DNA of 64,000 nt from Pseudocercospora fijiensis CIRAD86 (GCF_000340215.1 NW_006921535.1:1988483-2052482); one strand, 5' to 3'; positions 1-12,827 are shown, counted from the stretch's first letter. The notes: a model not told the origin generated them from the letters alone. Numbers and translations: made by a program.

Positions 1-730
1 CGTCATTCTCGACGATGTGCTCAGCGCAGAGGAATGCGATCAGTTCATCAAGGCTGCTGAGGCTACGACCAAAGGCGAGTGGGAGCGTGCCATGATCAAT
101 GTCGGTGGCGGTCGTCAGCGTCTGATGACTGACTCGCGCAATTGCGGCCGGATCATCTGGGACTCGAAAGAAGTTGTCGCCAAGATCTGGAAGCGAATCG
201 AGCATGTACCAGAAGTGCAGGAAATTGTGCGCTTGCAAAATGTGCCCGAAGTCTTCGGCAATGGTCCCGCGAAACGAGACGAGGTGTGGACATTTACCCG
301 GCCGAACGAACGCATGCGATTCCTCAAGTATGTTGGCGGAGAGTACTTTCGTCCCCACTGCGATGGAAGTTATGAGACGCCCGGTAAAAAGGAGCGCTCC
401 TATTTCACCCTTCACCTGTACCTCAACAACGCCGGCGTTCCCACTCCGGACGAGCGTGCGGAGATGGACCCGAAGGATAGGCTTGCAGCAGAGAAGGTGG
501 CGTTGACGGGCGGTGCAACTACGTTCCACTCGCTCAGCTGGAACAATGATCGAGACTTCGATGTCCTTCCAAAGACTGGTCGGATCTTGCTCTTTCAACA
601 TAGGAATCTGTTGCACAGCGGAGCCGATGTCGTGCAAGGGGTGAAGTACACCATGAGGACTGACCTGTTGTACGCTCGGGAGAGCTCAGCCAGTGGAACG
701 CAGAGCAAGATGCCGGCTCTGGACGATTGA
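1..730 (+). CDS. 2-oxoglutarate/Fe(II) dioxygenase, prolyl-4-hydroxylase type (5' partial)
   Basis: This is the C-terminal part of a 2OG-Fe(II) oxygenase. The frame is open from base 2 through the left edge, and the GTG at 17 is an internal Val codon, so the true start lies outside the window. Family members hydroxylate a substrate using Fe(II), O2 and 2-oxoglutarate. Seen in the sequence: an HxD iron-binding pair in RPHCDGSYETPG, the distal histidine in LLHSGADVV, and a basic residue in KYTMRTDLLY that would bind 2-oxoglutarate. These occur in the order expected of a double-stranded beta-helix fold. The protein ends at TGA 728-730. The substrate cannot be told; many fungal homologues are annotated only as oxidoreductase-domain proteins. 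The fold call is firm and the specificity unknown. Confidence 0.85.
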   Translation, partial: VILDDVLSAEECDQFIKAAEATTKGEWERAMINVGGGRQRLMTDSRNCGRIIWDSKEVVAKIWKRIEHVPEVQEIVRLQNVPEVFGNGPAKRDEVWTFTRPNERMRFLKYVGGEYFRPHCDGSYETPGKKERSYFTLHLYLNNAGVPTPDERAEMDPKDRLAAEKVALTGGATTFHSLSWNNDRDFDVLPKTGRILLFQHRNLLHSGADVVQGVKYTMRTDLLYARESSASGTQSKMPALDD

Positions 731-1180
731 AGGAACGTTTGTTTTGAACGCGGAGTCTTGTTGCGAGACTGCATGCTCCGTGTCACAAGTGCAGCCAGTG
801 TGCTTGCCGTGAGGAGAGCGCGTTCTTCGTCTCCAGAAGAGTCATATTCCAGCATGCCAATATTACAGAAGACGCGTTGGACGTTAGCCAATATACCATG
901 CTCTTTCTGGGTGCATCTTGGCGATCCGTAAAGGACCATGAAGTGGAGGGAGACGGGGATCGGTGCTCGTTCGAGAGCAGTCTCCAGGAGTGCGTCCAAG
1001 GCTAGAACTAGATATCAACGTAAGCATTTTTTGATTTCAACATTGAACATCACAGGCTTCACAAGAGCTTACAATGCCGATGGGTCTCTGCGAAAAGAGT
1101 AGTTCTATCTATACACATGAAGCGCAATGCATTGGCACAATCACACTGTACATCGATCGCGACAAGAGAAACCTGGCCAC
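731..1180. other. Intergenic region, convergent 3' ends
   Basis: This stretch of 450 bases lies between the 3' end of the oxygenase and the 3' end of the minus-strand P450. Composition is normal with no RIP signature. Small open frames here have no recognisable motif. It presumably holds the two 3' UTRs. Confidence 0.6.
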
Positions 1181-2908
1181 TTATGAAAGCGCTCCAAGCA
1201 TAGGCGAGCCATTGACTGGCACAGCCCTCCTCAGCCTGGCCTTGACACCATTCTTCGGCGCTACAACCACGCGATAGCCCTTGGTCAGATTGTTCTGACC
1301 CTCCGGAGCCTTCATGTCACAGAAATGCTGCATCATCCTCGCCATCAGGTACGAGATCTCAGTCATAGTCAATTGCTGACCAACACAGATCCTTGGACCC
1401 ATCCCAAACGGTGCATAGTCTGCAGAAATCTTCCTTCCGATCCAACGATCCGGCTGGAACTCCCACGCATCCTCTCCCCACTCTTCTTCGCGCCGGTGCA
1501 TGAGGTAGACGTTTGCTGTTACTGCGGCGCCTTTGGGTACGGCCATGGGTTGCATCCCGTCTTCACCACCGCCGCGTGGCAAGACCGTGTCCCGTTTCGC
1601 ATTGCGGCCAATATTGGCGAGCAGAGGATACATTCGCAGGGTCTCGAGGATGACATGCTGCATGGTCGTGCAAGAGCGAAGATTGTCCCAAGTCAGGGGA
1701 GCAAGTGGAGCTTCTTCCGGGCCGAACTTTTCGAGAACCTCTGCTCGGACTCGTTGAAAGATATCCGGGTGTGCCTCCAGCTGCGCGAAGACCCAAGCCG
1801 CCATGGTCCCGGTCATGTTCTGACCAGCAATGAACAAGTCCATCACAAGGTTTCGAATTTGGATCGGATCGCCAATGTCCTTGACGAGGCTATCGACTAG
1901 ACCAAACTCAGCCACGTCGACTCCCTCTGGCACGCCTTTGCGTCTATCTATCGCGCGCGCAATCAGATCGTCCGCGAACTTGTTGAGAGTCGCGCACGCC
2001 TTGCGGTACCTCAGACCATCCGCCATCCAGTACTTCGAGCCGAGCTTCGAGCGCCGAGAGAAGTGGTTGCGTACGGTTTCATATGCTACTCCGTAGCTCA
2101 TCTTTGCTTTGCTTCGCTTGGACGGCACAAGGTCGAACTCTTCCATCGCGGCTTTGAGCCTAGTCTCGCGCATGCCGTTCAGCTGCGAGTCGGCGGAAGT
2201 GCCCAGTAGGAAAGTGGTGGACATGTCGAGTGATAATCGATGAAAGAGGTCAAGAAGGTCGACGACGCCAGTCCAGCCATCCTGCTCTGTAGGACCTATG
2301 GCAGTGAACAGCAGCTGGATGTCGCCCTCGGAATGACGAACATCTTTGGCTCTCTTCGTTCCGATATGCCTCATGACCATCTTCCTATTCTTGTGCCATG
2401 CCTCGCCTTCAGAGTTCAGCAAGCCCTCTTGCGCCAGTGGATACATGGTCCTGGCACGACTTTTGGATGGCGCCCAATCTGTATGGGATTTATTGAGGAT
2501 GGCGTTGAGATTGACCGGATCGATCGTGTGGATCACCTTTGGTACACCGAAAGGGTCGTGGAGAGCATGGGTGGCGCCATATGTGTTGAACTTCCTGGAG
2601 AAGACATTGTCAAGGAGGTCATCGCCAACGTAAAGTAAGAGGCTGAGCTTGTGTCGAAGAGAGCTTAGAAATGGCGTCGGTAAACCCGTGGTCGCAACGC
2701 AGCCATTTCTCTCCGCAAAGGTGAAGAATCTCTTGCTGCTGATATATGCCGTGGAGAGCCTGGCGAGCTTCCGCAACAGCCAAATAGTTACCAGAGAAGC
2801 CGCGAGATAGTGGAATCTGGTGTCAGGGGGCTGCAGCTGCGCAGCTATCACGTATATGGCGGCCGCCATGGGTAATAGGTATGTTCGAATGATCCTGATC
2901 CATGACAT
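1181..2908 (-). CDS. Cytochrome P450, CYP52-like (fatty acid/alkane hydroxylase group)
   Basis: Membrane-bound heme monooxygenase of about 575 residues. Seen: an N-terminal hydrophobic helix (residues about 8-25 from the chosen Met), the ExxR motif in ETLRMYP, a LPRGGG loop followed by VPKG and YLMHRR, FQPDRW in place of the PERF motif, and the heme-ligand signature FGMGPRICVG. The LPRGGG/MHRR pattern is typical of the CYP52 group, which performs terminal hydroxylation of alkanes and fatty acids. The frame stays open upstream, with ATGs at 3112 and 3088, but those 68 extra residues precede the membrane anchor. I therefore prefer ATG 2908. Odd: the I-helix reads AGQNMTGT, so the usual Asp/Glu of AGxDT is Asn. 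No intron is needed. Family is certain; subfamily and start are inferred. Confidence 0.88.
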   Translation of the reverse strand: MSWIRIIRTYLLPMAAAIYVIAAQLQPPDTRFHYLAASLVTIWLLRKLARLSTAYISSKRFFTFAERNGCVATTGLPTPFLSSLRHKLSLLLYVGDDLLDNVFSRKFNTYGATHALHDPFGVPKVIHTIDPVNLNAILNKSHTDWAPSKSRARTMYPLAQEGLLNSEGEAWHKNRKMVMRHIGTKRAKDVRHSEGDIQLLFTAIGPTEQDGWTGVVDLLDLFHRLSLDMSTTFLLGTSADSQLNGMRETRLKAAMEEFDLVPSKRSKAKMSYGVAYETVRNHFSRRSKLGSKYWMADGLRYRKACATLNKFADDLIARAIDRRKGVPEGVDVAEFGLVDSLVKDIGDPIQIRNLVMDLFIAGQNMTGTMAAWVFAQLEAHPDIFQRVRAEVLEKFGPEEAPLAPLTWDNLRSCTTMQHVILETLRMYPLLANIGRNAKRDTVLPRGGGEDGMQPMAVPKGAAVTANVYLMHRREEEWGEDAWEFQPDRWIGRKISADYAPFGMGPRICVGQQLTMTEISYLMARMMQHFCDMKAPEGQNNLTKGYRVVVAPKNGVKARLRRAVPVNGSPMLGALS

Positions 2909-4828
2909 TGGGCGCTCGCTTGGAGACCGATTTGTTGCATCGGTATGGCTCAGACCAGGTGGATATTGTGTGTTGCTCTGTAAGTGTCTCGTTTGCTCAG
3001 GCGTATTTCGAGTATCAGAGCCATTGCTGACTTCGGAGAGAAAGTTGCTGACAGATGTCCAAGGCCTTGAACAGAAGTCGACAAGCATATTCAAGAAAGC
3101 TTGCACTCGCATGTGATGTAACGACTGAGCTTTTAGATCACTGGCAACGTCCTTCAACGTCCACTACGGCTTTCCCTCAAACGAACTGAAAAGGAGCAGT
3201 CGACAATCAACTTCCCTTCCCTCCGCGTCCTCCATCTCGCTATTTGAATGCCAGAGCAGTCCACCAACAATCCCTCACCACCCATCCTGACAATTCAAGT
3301 TCCAAATCCTGCTGCTGACTGTTGATACTCTGACGTCGCTCGCTTAAAAACCCACCTTTGTTCCACCGTCGTCTACCTCACCAAATCAGGAATCTGGTGG
3401 CTTTGTGCATACTATATCAAATCGGTCGACTTCCCAATGCAGAAATTTCGCGGTCGCTCTCACCGCTCGAAGAGATCGCATGACTGGGGCTGTGCGCAGA
3501 CGCATATGGAGGGCTGTCCGCTGAAGGAGATGGTTCGCATCTGATCAAAGATTGCCGTCACGGCTGTGTGAGAATCCGAATGGTGGTTTGCCCGATGCAG
3601 GAGTTGTGGTATTCTTGGCATGGGTGAGCATGACTGATTTACAGGCTTAGAGTTGGATGCTTTGGGACTTCAATGTCTCTTTGGGATAAGGTGAGTAGTG
3701 AAGTCATGTGGTTGGAGCGGGCCTTCGAGAATTGGTGCAGAGACATGCAGTGGCGAGGACCAAAGAGCGAGCTTGCCGACGAATTTGAAGCTTTCAATCT
3801 CCTTCATTGACGTGGCTCCGCAGCACAACGCCTAGAGATCAGTGCAAATTGATTTTCCAACTGGACTAAAGCATGTAGAATCTGGTAAAAGTACGAGGAT
3901 CCATCGTAAGGGGCAGATGTTCGCGGCGCTGAAGCGTTGTCAATCGAAAAGAAAAAAATGAACCGATTCCACAGACACAGCAAGGTATTCTCTACCTATG
4001 AACCAAAAAATATAGCGTCAGATCATCACTGAAAATCTTGACGTACAAACATACCTAGTGTGTATTCACGATGGCAATGTAGCGCAAATTCCTCCTTCCT
4101 CCTTCCACCGTAACAGCCGAAAAAAAAAAGAAACTCCCCACCATTGTGCAAAACGATATTCAACCGCATAACTTATCTCTCTCGTCGCCTCCGTCCTCGC
4201 CACGATGGTTGGTTATATTGGTGAATATTTCTCATCAATCATATTTCAGCCGGCTACGCTCATTGTTCCACATGTCAGGGCGTATCGGAGCTCGTGATTC
4301 ATACTGGGGTTTGATTTTTGGGGAATCAGGCAAGGTAGGGTAGGGTAGGGAGCTCGCTCTTTGTAGCTTCTTCATCATGTCACCTACTCCTGCTACGTAC
4401 GTGTCCCTTCCTCGAATTCCCATTTGTACTAGTCTTAGGTCAAGAGGGCTCGGGTTCTTGACCACTCTAAGTGGGCGAAGAGGCATGCACGACGGTTGAC
4501 TCTCGAGTGCTGGAGGACTGGAGGTGATGATACTGCTGCTGCATACCCGATGAAGGGATGCCGAGCGAGCCGCAAGCCGCAGCGGTGTTACTGTTACCAT
4601 AGATACTACTATGGAATGTATGTAAATGAAGTTCAGCTTGGGTCCTCGCGCGCGCATTCCTCTTTGCATGACGCAGGGGATCAACAATGCGCTTCCCATT
4701 TGTCGCAAACATCAATTCTCTTTGTTGACTTTTCATCATACGCTTCTCCCTCACGCAGATTCGCAGTCCTCAAGATTATCTGTCAGCGCTCTCAATCGAA
4801 CAGTAGACATCAGCAGTGTGTCGCAATC
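2909..4828. other. Long intergenic region / divergent promoters
   Basis: About 1.9 kb separates the P450 start from the next plus-strand gene. It contains the upstream open extension of the P450 frame (to 3157), CT-rich stretches around 3200-3380 and 4080-4210, and A-rich runs near 3945-3960 and 4120-4132. A 35-codon frame begins at ATG 3437 but matches nothing I know. No supported gene was seen. Confidence 0.5.
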
Positions 4829-6512
4829 ATGGCGCCATCGAAGAGCGGATCGGTAGCTCGAAGAGGTGCCACCACCAGCGCCAGCAAACGCGCTCGCTCG
4901 CATCGGCACGAAGACGATTATTATGCATCTACGAGCAGGCCAGCAAGGTCAAAGCCAGTGAGCAAATCCATAACCTGGCGAGATGGACAGATTGATAGTG
5001 ACCATGATCAGACACCTTCCAAGCTGCATCAACCACGTTCGGGGACTGGCGAGGCAAGCCACCGGCACAGGAGTCCAGAGAGGAGCAATATCAGTGGGCC
5101 TGAAAAGCAGTTGCAGGCGGAGGAATGCGATGACGATGTACCATATGATTCCGATGAGACTCCTCCAGGCGGCGGGCTGATTCGGACACGCGGATCTCAG
5201 GCTAGTGTGGAAGATGAGACGCCTAGTGCAGGGCGCAGTCCGACCAAAAGTACGCCAAAAGCTCCATCTTCCACACGGCCCCCTCAGAAATTCAAGACGT
5301 CTGGCCACGCAAATGACACGGGAGAGGATAGGGAGCGCTGCATAGAGATGCAAGAGATCGTGAAAGCGATCGATGCACTCGTGCAGAATATGCCAGCAGC
5401 TGAGCCGACATTCTTTGAAGATCTGCTCGGCAAGCCAGAGAATGCACAAGTAGTGCGGTATATCGGTTGCCTGGCCATTGGAGGTCCCAAGGGTGAAGAC
5501 GGGTGGGCAGAACTCCTCGCAGACCAAGGGTGTCGGAAAGCGCTGGTTGTTGGAATCATCGGTCGAGCGTTGAAGGAGCATGTTTTTGGAAGCCTGTGGT
5601 TTGGTGCGACAGCCGAGCAGCTCACGCGACTTGAGGACATGGAGCGCAGTCGGGTGATGATGGATAAGGATGGTACGCGGGCTTTTCGTGGTGCTGTGCA
5701 GGAAAGTTGTGGACTGACGATTTTCGGCAGGATTCTCGCGGACGAAAATGAGGGCAGAAGTGGTGAAGGGGTTCGCAGCTTCGGAGGATGATGTCGAGTT
5801 CGCCATCAACAAGATCAACCTTCAGCTGTCAAGCATGCTCGCACCATTCTGGCAGCAAGCGACTCGAGTGCCTCCCAGCGTGCATTGGAAGTTGAAGCAG
5901 ATTGTGAGGAAAGCTGCGGAGGCCAGCCGTGCGATGCGGCAACAGGAAGACGTGGTGTACTACTGGCCGCCGACGTTCAAGGACGAGGAGTTTGAGCCGG
6001 CGCGCATGGAGTGCTACAACCTGAACGAGATGATTTCGCACAGCCCGTACGACAAGACGAAGGTGCAGGGCAAATTCGAGCGGGCGATGCTGCGCGAGGG
6101 CGAAGAGCAGCGGAGCGAGGCCATCGTGCGGGTTGTGTGCTTCCCGGGGCTGGTGGCATACCGGCAGCACGGGGGCGACATGGCGGTGGAGGAGATGCAG
6201 GCGGACGAGCGCGAGAACTCGCATGCGCCAGAAGACGTGCGCCGGGCGCGAATGCGCTTCGGGGAGAAGCTGGACGTCAACCACGGCTTCCGCTCGCGCG
6301 TCCTGTGCAAGAGCGTGGTACAGCTGCAATGGGGCCAGCAGAGGCTGTTGACGCGGGAAGCCGGCACTTCGGCTCACATCGATGCCGTGAAGGCGGGCAA
6401 CATGCGGCGGTATGAGGACGACTCCAAGGCCTTCCGCGAGCTGCACCACCTGTTCGATGCGAGGCACGGCCGGACGACGACGACGCACCGGGCGGGCCGG
6501 AGCTCCACGTGA
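4829..6512 (+). CDS. Hypothetical protein, two exons, basic/acidic low-complexity N-terminus
   Basis: I do not recognise this protein. The model joins 4829-5672 and 5731-6512 (541 residues). The 58-nt intron begins GTACGC, has a CTGAC branch point near 5712 and ends GCAG; it exactly repairs the change of frame. ATG 4829 is preferred over the open upstream frame because it sits in a good initiation context and starts MAPSKSGS. Residues 1-165 are Ser/Pro/Arg-rich and probably disordered. The rest is mostly charged and helical, with a region about 170-330 containing AEPTFFEDLLG and a C-terminal part with VNHGFRSRVLCKSVVQLQWG. GC and codon use are strongly ascomycete, with third-position G/C high in exon 2. 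No membrane segment or known catalytic motif. The basic N-terminus would suit a nuclear protein, which is inference only. Confidence 0.75.
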
Positions 6513-6546
6513 CGATGCGATGCGATGCGATGCGATGCGATGCGGC
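6513..6546 (+). repeat. (GATGC)n short tandem repeat
   Basis: Five to six head-to-tail copies of GATGC lie directly after the stop codon of the preceding gene, 20-odd bases before the retroelement target duplication. Confidence 0.85.
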
Positions 6547-6562
6547 TGGACGAGTGAGGCGG

Positions 6563-6567
6563 TGTTT
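6563..6567. repeat. Target-site duplication TGTTT, left copy
   Basis: TGTTT immediately precedes the left LTR, and the identical pentamer follows the right LTR at 13020-13024. Five bases is the usual duplication length for Ty1/copia integration. Confidence 0.85.
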
Positions 6568-6744
6568 TGTGACGCGCCCTTCTTATTGGTTACATTGTAA
6601 CACTGTTCAAGGGTGTCTATTGTAGTGGTTCTGATTGACTAGTTCTATCTAAAAAGGCGGTAAGAATAGGTATTGATATTTCCCTAGTTTTGCCGAGAGT
6701 CACGTACGCTGCTAAGAGTTATGTAACCTCAGCTATACGTTATA
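6568..6744 (-). repeat. LTR (left copy; 3' LTR of the element)
   Basis: Aligns without gaps to 12843-13019 at a constant offset of 6275. It starts TGTGACGC; the partner ends GCGTCACA, an 8-bp perfect terminal inverted repeat. This copy ends TTATA where the partner has TCACA, a RIP-type change. Its outer half is unmutated and its inner half mutated. Confidence 0.9.
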
Positions 6745-6753
6745 CACCCCCTT
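6745..6753 (-). other. Polypurine tract
   Basis: On the minus strand this reads AAGGGGGTG directly abutting the 3' LTR, the expected position and composition of the plus-strand priming tract. Confidence 0.6.
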
Positions 6754-9700
6754 AGCTTATATAAACTAGGCTTGCCTTCCATTTTAGGCAAGGTAGTTAA
6801 TGCTTCTTTATATACAAACAAAAGAAAAATTAATCTTTTTAACTTCTTATATAGTACTTTATTAAAACAATAAAAAATTAGTTTAAATCTATACTATATA
6901 TAAGAGAGTCTTATTTTATACCCCGATTACCCTAGAAGGATATCGTTACATAATCCGGACTATATATACACCTTTATATATAGTCCCTATTACTAGGAAC
7001 TATTGTCTTCCTACGTAGTCTAAGTATAGACCGACACTATTAAGCCTTATCTAAGTACTCGTATCGTATAGTAAAGTTAGTTTAACTAAATTGAACTAAG
7101 CCCTTTATATTATTACTATCGTTTATTAGATTAATCGCATAGGTAGCGTCTATTTGATTAGACGAAGGATTAAGTAAGGATATGCATTAGTTAAACAGAT
7201 TTAATAAATTAGGATAGGTAACTTAACTAAGGACGCTACCCTTAGCTAAGACTACTGCACTATTATTACTAGCACTAATACAATCGCCGCAGACTTGTTA
7301 TTAGTTAGTAGAAGTAACGTTCGAAGTAATAATATAGGCGACAATAACGTATTAGGAAGTAAGGTTAGATCCGCTACCCTAGTTAGTCGTCGCTATCGTA
7401 TTAGACACTTTTGCTAGCGCCAATCGATAAAGGTATACTTAATTGACTTAGTTACAATTAATAGTAAATAGGGGGGGGCTACTACTACCTATTATATAGA
7501 GTTGTCTTCGTATAGTTTATTAGCTAGCGGCCTTAATAGCCTAAGTTGCTATATAAACCTCTATTAGTTCTATAGTCTATAGAGTTTAGTAAGTCTATTA
7601 GCTAGTATGTCCTATATAGCTAGGTATTCGCACTGTATTCGGCCTGCTTTATATTCTTAGCGGAGCTAATACTAGTAGATATCTATATACCTAAGCTTAG
7701 TGTCTAGTTTACTAGCATTAGCCTTAATAATGCGAATAGTCTAGGTATTGTCGCAATACAGCATAGGCACCGTGTCTAATGTGAGACTAATGTTGTTAAA
7801 GAATCGCTTCTACTAGATTAGCTCTAAGCTAGTATATAATGCGGCTAGCAGCTTAGCCTTAGTCGTAGATTTAGTAACAGTTGATTGTCTTACTACTTTC
7901 TAGTCGACTAGGCTATTAAACAGGCTAAATAACCATCCTTCTAATAACTGCCTAGTGCCTTTATAATCGCTATATAAGGCATCGGAAGCTCCGTAGAACT
8001 CATTTAACTAATAGCTAGAATGCGCTATAATTGCTAGTCCGTCGGCATTGTATTCTAAGCATAGGTCCTTCGTTTGTAGGAGGTATTTAATACACTAATT
8101 TGCAGTAGCTATATCTTCTTGTCGTAGATTTTGAAGGGCTTTAGACAGCAGTAATATAGCCTTAGCTATGTTAGGCCTAGTCTGTACTGCTACGAAGTTG
8201 AGCGATCCTATACGGCTTTAATAGGCTAGTACTACTGCTAAATCTAGGTATTGTAAGGCCTTCTTATCGTCGGCTTTCTCGTAGGGCTCGTATCTAGTTA
8301 GCAATAGTAAGTCGGCCCTTCTGCCCCTAGTATTAATGCTATATCGCTAAGCTACCTTTTTAGCGTACGTCTTCTGTAACAACTAGAGCTGCTTAGTAGT
8401 GCGGTCTCGTATAACTTCAATCCCTAGAAACTATAATAGTAGACTAAGGTTATTTAGCTCGTACTCCTTTATCAGCCGTTGCTTCAGATCTATAGCTTTC
8501 TGCTTGTATTGGCGATAATATAAAAGCACTATGTCGTCTACGTAGAAGAAGATAAATACGTGCTTGTCGGGGTCTATATATAGGCAGTCGACATTATCGA
8601 CTAGCTACATGCCGAGCTTCTCTAGTATAGTAGTAAAGTGATTGTACTATAGCCTTAGTGATTCTTGTAGACTATACAGTGCCTAGAGCAGCTACAGTAC
8701 CTTTCCTTTCTGTTCAAAACCTTCTAGTAGCTTCAAATACAGTATATATAGCAGGCTAGCATTTAAGAAGGCGTTAACCGCGTCCATTTGCTCTGCCTCT
8801 AGGTTAAAGCTAGCAGTAATAGCTATTAGTGCACGGAATACTCGTATAGCTAGTGTTAAGGCATAGGTATCTAAATAGGTATTCTTCTATAGGTCCCCTC
8901 TTGCATATACTCTAGCCTTAAACTTAATAAGCCTTCCTTCGGTATCGCTCTTGTATTTGAATACCTAGGTAAGTAGCAGTAAGTTGTCTACTGCTTGCTC
9001 TATGTCTACCTATTTAAATGTACCTATCTTTAAGGCCTTATTGAATTCCACTCTTATAGCATATATCTAATACTCTTTAAACCGGCTCTTTAACACTTGG
9101 CGCTAATTGCGTAGCTCGGCTAGTAGGTTAGCGACCTTCGGAGTGAGGTTTGGGTTATTCTCGTCTCGTAGAAGCGGCGGTAGCGGATCCGGATTGTCGT
9201 CTGCTTGACTATTTAATACGCTTAATACGTATATTAATCGAGCTTCGTATTCTGCTACTATATAAAGGCTGCTAAATAGTAGGAGGTTTCTCGCTTGTTC
9301 TCGATCGCTGATATAGTAGCGGCCGGCTCGATAGATAGCGGCTGTTCGCTATCGCTTATTCGGATTGTTAGCTCGATAATGCGGCCCTCCTATGTTTAGT
9401 AAGTAACGATAAGAAACATTAGCTGCTTCAATTAGCATTAGCAATTCAGCTAGCTCTGCTCGTAGCAAGTTTATATCTATATCATCTGCGTAACCTAGTG
9501 CGTCTACATTGTTAGCAGGGTTATAATTGCTAGTATCGTTCTTAGTCTTAGGTTGCTAATTAATAGTTAGGTCTACCAATCTATTTAGTACATTATTACG
9601 CGGTTGCGGTGCTTCGCGTAGGTCAATTGGAAAGTCCTAATAGATAGGTACTTCCCCTAATTCAGGCTTATATAATCTCTAATTAGTGAGATCCAAACGT

Positions 9701-12700
9701 AGCCTCTTCGGCACCTATACGAGCTATAGCTTAGTTAGTAGTATCGGCGATGATTGTTAAGGTAGTTCTTGTCTAATAGGTTTATCTGCTAGCCTCGCAG
9801 GGTCGACTATTATAAGCCGGCTAGGTCCTATTAGTGTTTCTACCCCCTTAGCTCTAAACCGTACTAGGTCTAGTAGTGTGTCGTATGCTTCTCGAAGATC
9901 GTCAAATTGATGCTCCGAGGCTAGTGCTTATAGCTCTTCGAGATTACTGAATTGAGCTAGTTCTTAGTTAGTTATAGTAACGCCTAGGTTAGCGTTATAT
10001 CTATTATAGAACCTGGTCTTATTAAATATAACATCTCTTGTACGTAGCACCGTTATTCGTAAAGGCACCCAAATCCGATAGATAGAGTGTCCTTCGTATC
10101 TACAGAGGTATCTAATATATATTCGTAAGGCTACTTTCATAGTATTTAGCAGTATAGCCTTCCTCTTACCGTTAGCTATCTCGGTGCCGTAGATTACTAG
10201 GTATACTCTTGCTCCAAACTGATAGATGTGTGCTACATTTGGCTTATGTCTAGTCCCAATCTCGTATAGTGTACGTATTAGTAGGTTAGTATTGCGTAAT
10301 CTTGGTAACCTATTAGCTAGGAAGGTTGCTATATAAACTGCTTCTAGCTATAGGCTGTGTAGGAACCTAGTATGTATTATTAAGGCTCGAGCTACCTTAA
10401 TAATAGTACGGCCTGCTCGCTTAGCTAGGTCCTGCTCTAACGTGTATAGTGCTGTTAGCCTCTAAGTAGTATAGTTATTGCGTAGATAGGATCGAAACCG
10501 AAAGCCTAATATACCTCCTTTATTATTAGATAACAAACAGATAATATCTCTGCTAATGCTACGTACGAAGGTAGCTAACTAGTTCTAGCACTAAAGGAGT
10601 ATTAACTCCTAACGATTACTTATTATCTATGTAAAGTATAGTCTAGTATTTAGGTCGTATGCGTAGAAGATGTACTAGTCGCTATTATAGGCTGGATCTA
10701 GTTGCATTAGATTAGCAGCAATGTAGCTATATAGTGTAAGAATGGACACATTATGCTTTCGTAGCCTTCTAGATATAAGCTTCTTGCCTTTAGCTTATGC
10801 ATATACTAGACAAAGTGGTGTTCTTAGTACCTTATTTCTATATGAGAGGTCCCGCATTATACTATTAACCCTATCAACTAGCTCTTCTGCTCGTTCTGTA
10901 CCTAGGTGCCTAAAGATCTTATGTATTTGCTAGAGAGTGAGCTGCCTCGGTAGCAGTAGGCATGCGGAGCGGCGAGCCGTTACGTATACTAATAGTTTGC
11001 TAAGTTAAAATAGGTATTTGAGTGGTCGGCCTTCTATATTAGCTAGCTACTTAGTTAGTAAAGGTATATTATCCACTATACTAACTATGTTAAAGTATGG
11101 CATCTAATTATCTAGTCTAATAAACTTAACTAGAGGCTTCTATTAAGGGTCGTATAGGGTGTTATTAATTTCCTAATGTTTGTATCCTCGCTAGAAGAAT
11201 AGGGCTCTACCGACTATATTAGTATAGAAGTTTAGAATGTATAGGCATTCTCCTAGTTCAATCTGTAGGGGCCTGCCACTAACAGCCTTGACTGTGAATA
11301 ATGCCTTTCTAATAGCTACGACCCTATTATAGCCTATTCCGGTTGCTACTATAGACCTTAATAGCAGGAAGAGAGGAGCAAAGTTGAATCGACCTAGATA
11401 GTTGATAATGTAGCAGTTTGAGCTACTATTATATATTAGTCCATTAAAAGGGTTCCATTTTCTAATAGATATCCCTATGCTAACTTGCCTATATCTAATT
11501 GTTCCTATAAAGGATAATAATAGAGTGTTAGGGCTAAAGAAGCAGGCTAGTAATAACTTGTTAGGTATATCATTATTAGCCTTGCTATATCTATAATGCT
11601 GCTAAGCAATCTTGATAGCTAGTAGGTCCTTGTAGAAGCTGGCTTGTCTTAAGCAGAAGTCCTTGTTTCGTCGTAAGTAGCCTTCAAAGTAATTCAGCTT
11701 GCCTTGCTATTTAGTATCCTTATCCTTCTCTTCAACCTTATCTTATAGGCGATAGTTAACTACTAAGCACTTGCTACGGTTCTTATATGCCTTCTTCTTA
11801 CCAATGCTAGTGAGTTCTATACAGGATTTCGGAGTACGGGCGCCCTTCTTGTCCTTCTTGTCCTTATTGTCCTTGTTTTCGGAGGCTCCTTAAAGGGCGG
11901 CATTAGATTTACTAGTCTCCGCGTCGTAGGTAATGCTAAATAAGGCTCCCCGCTTTGTTAATAGACCTGATATGTTTCGGGCATAATCTCGTACTATACT
12001 AATTAGCTAATAGAAGTGGGTAGTGTTTAGTAAGGCCTAGTGCATTATATAGAGTCCTTTGCTATAGGTTTCATCTATATTAGCTACTATAGTATAGAGG
12101 TAAACAACTATATTATTAAGTTCTATATACTATATCCTCTTTATAATTTTGTATAGATTAAGCTATTCCTTATACTACTGCTTAGGATCCTTTACCTGCC
12201 TTAAGTTGATCAAACGATTTAGCTCTTTAACTAAGTTAGTTCTTTGCTACTAAGTATTTAGCGCTAGCTTATCCTTTAGTCGTATTATAATCAATCGAAG
12301 GGTTAGTAGGGACAGCTTATTGTTATTAGTGATCTCTAAGTAATAGCGGATATCTATTGTGGTTGCTAGGTACTCGAGGGTCTTGCTACGGGCTGTTCTA
12401 AACCTATTAAACTTAGCTATATAGACATTATAGAAATCCTTTTCTAAACGGATTGCCTATTAGTAGACTTAGTCGTCCTATAGGCGTTCTTTATCTACAA
12501 CTAGTAGAGCAGGCTGAATTGGCTCTATAGGCAGCGTAGTATACGGATTAGTATATAGCTAGGTCTCGTAACCTATTAGATAAGTCTTAGTTTGCTCGTA
12601 CTATCGATCCTAGTCGTTCGGGCCTCGAAGGGTAATGTATTTAGTACTACTAAGACGGCTAGCTAATAAGAGGGCCATTATTGAAGACATGTTAATAATC

Positions 12701-12827
12701 TTAAAGAGATAGTAGGTGCTTTAGTTAGTTGTTTAGTATCGTAGAAACTAATTTCCTTTTACTAATATTATTGCTCGTAGAATAGAAAATTCTTCCTCCT
12801 TTCTTAGTCTCTAATACCGCGGGTAAA

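Noticed and set aside
4949..5818. A 289-codon minus-strand frame
   Set aside because: Antisense to the spliced gene 4829-6512, whose frame is repaired exactly by a consensus intron; the antisense frame has no motif.
10742..10933. A 63-codon plus-strand frame inside the copia element
   Set aside because: It lies antisense to the element's coding strand in heavily mutated DNA; a chance frame.
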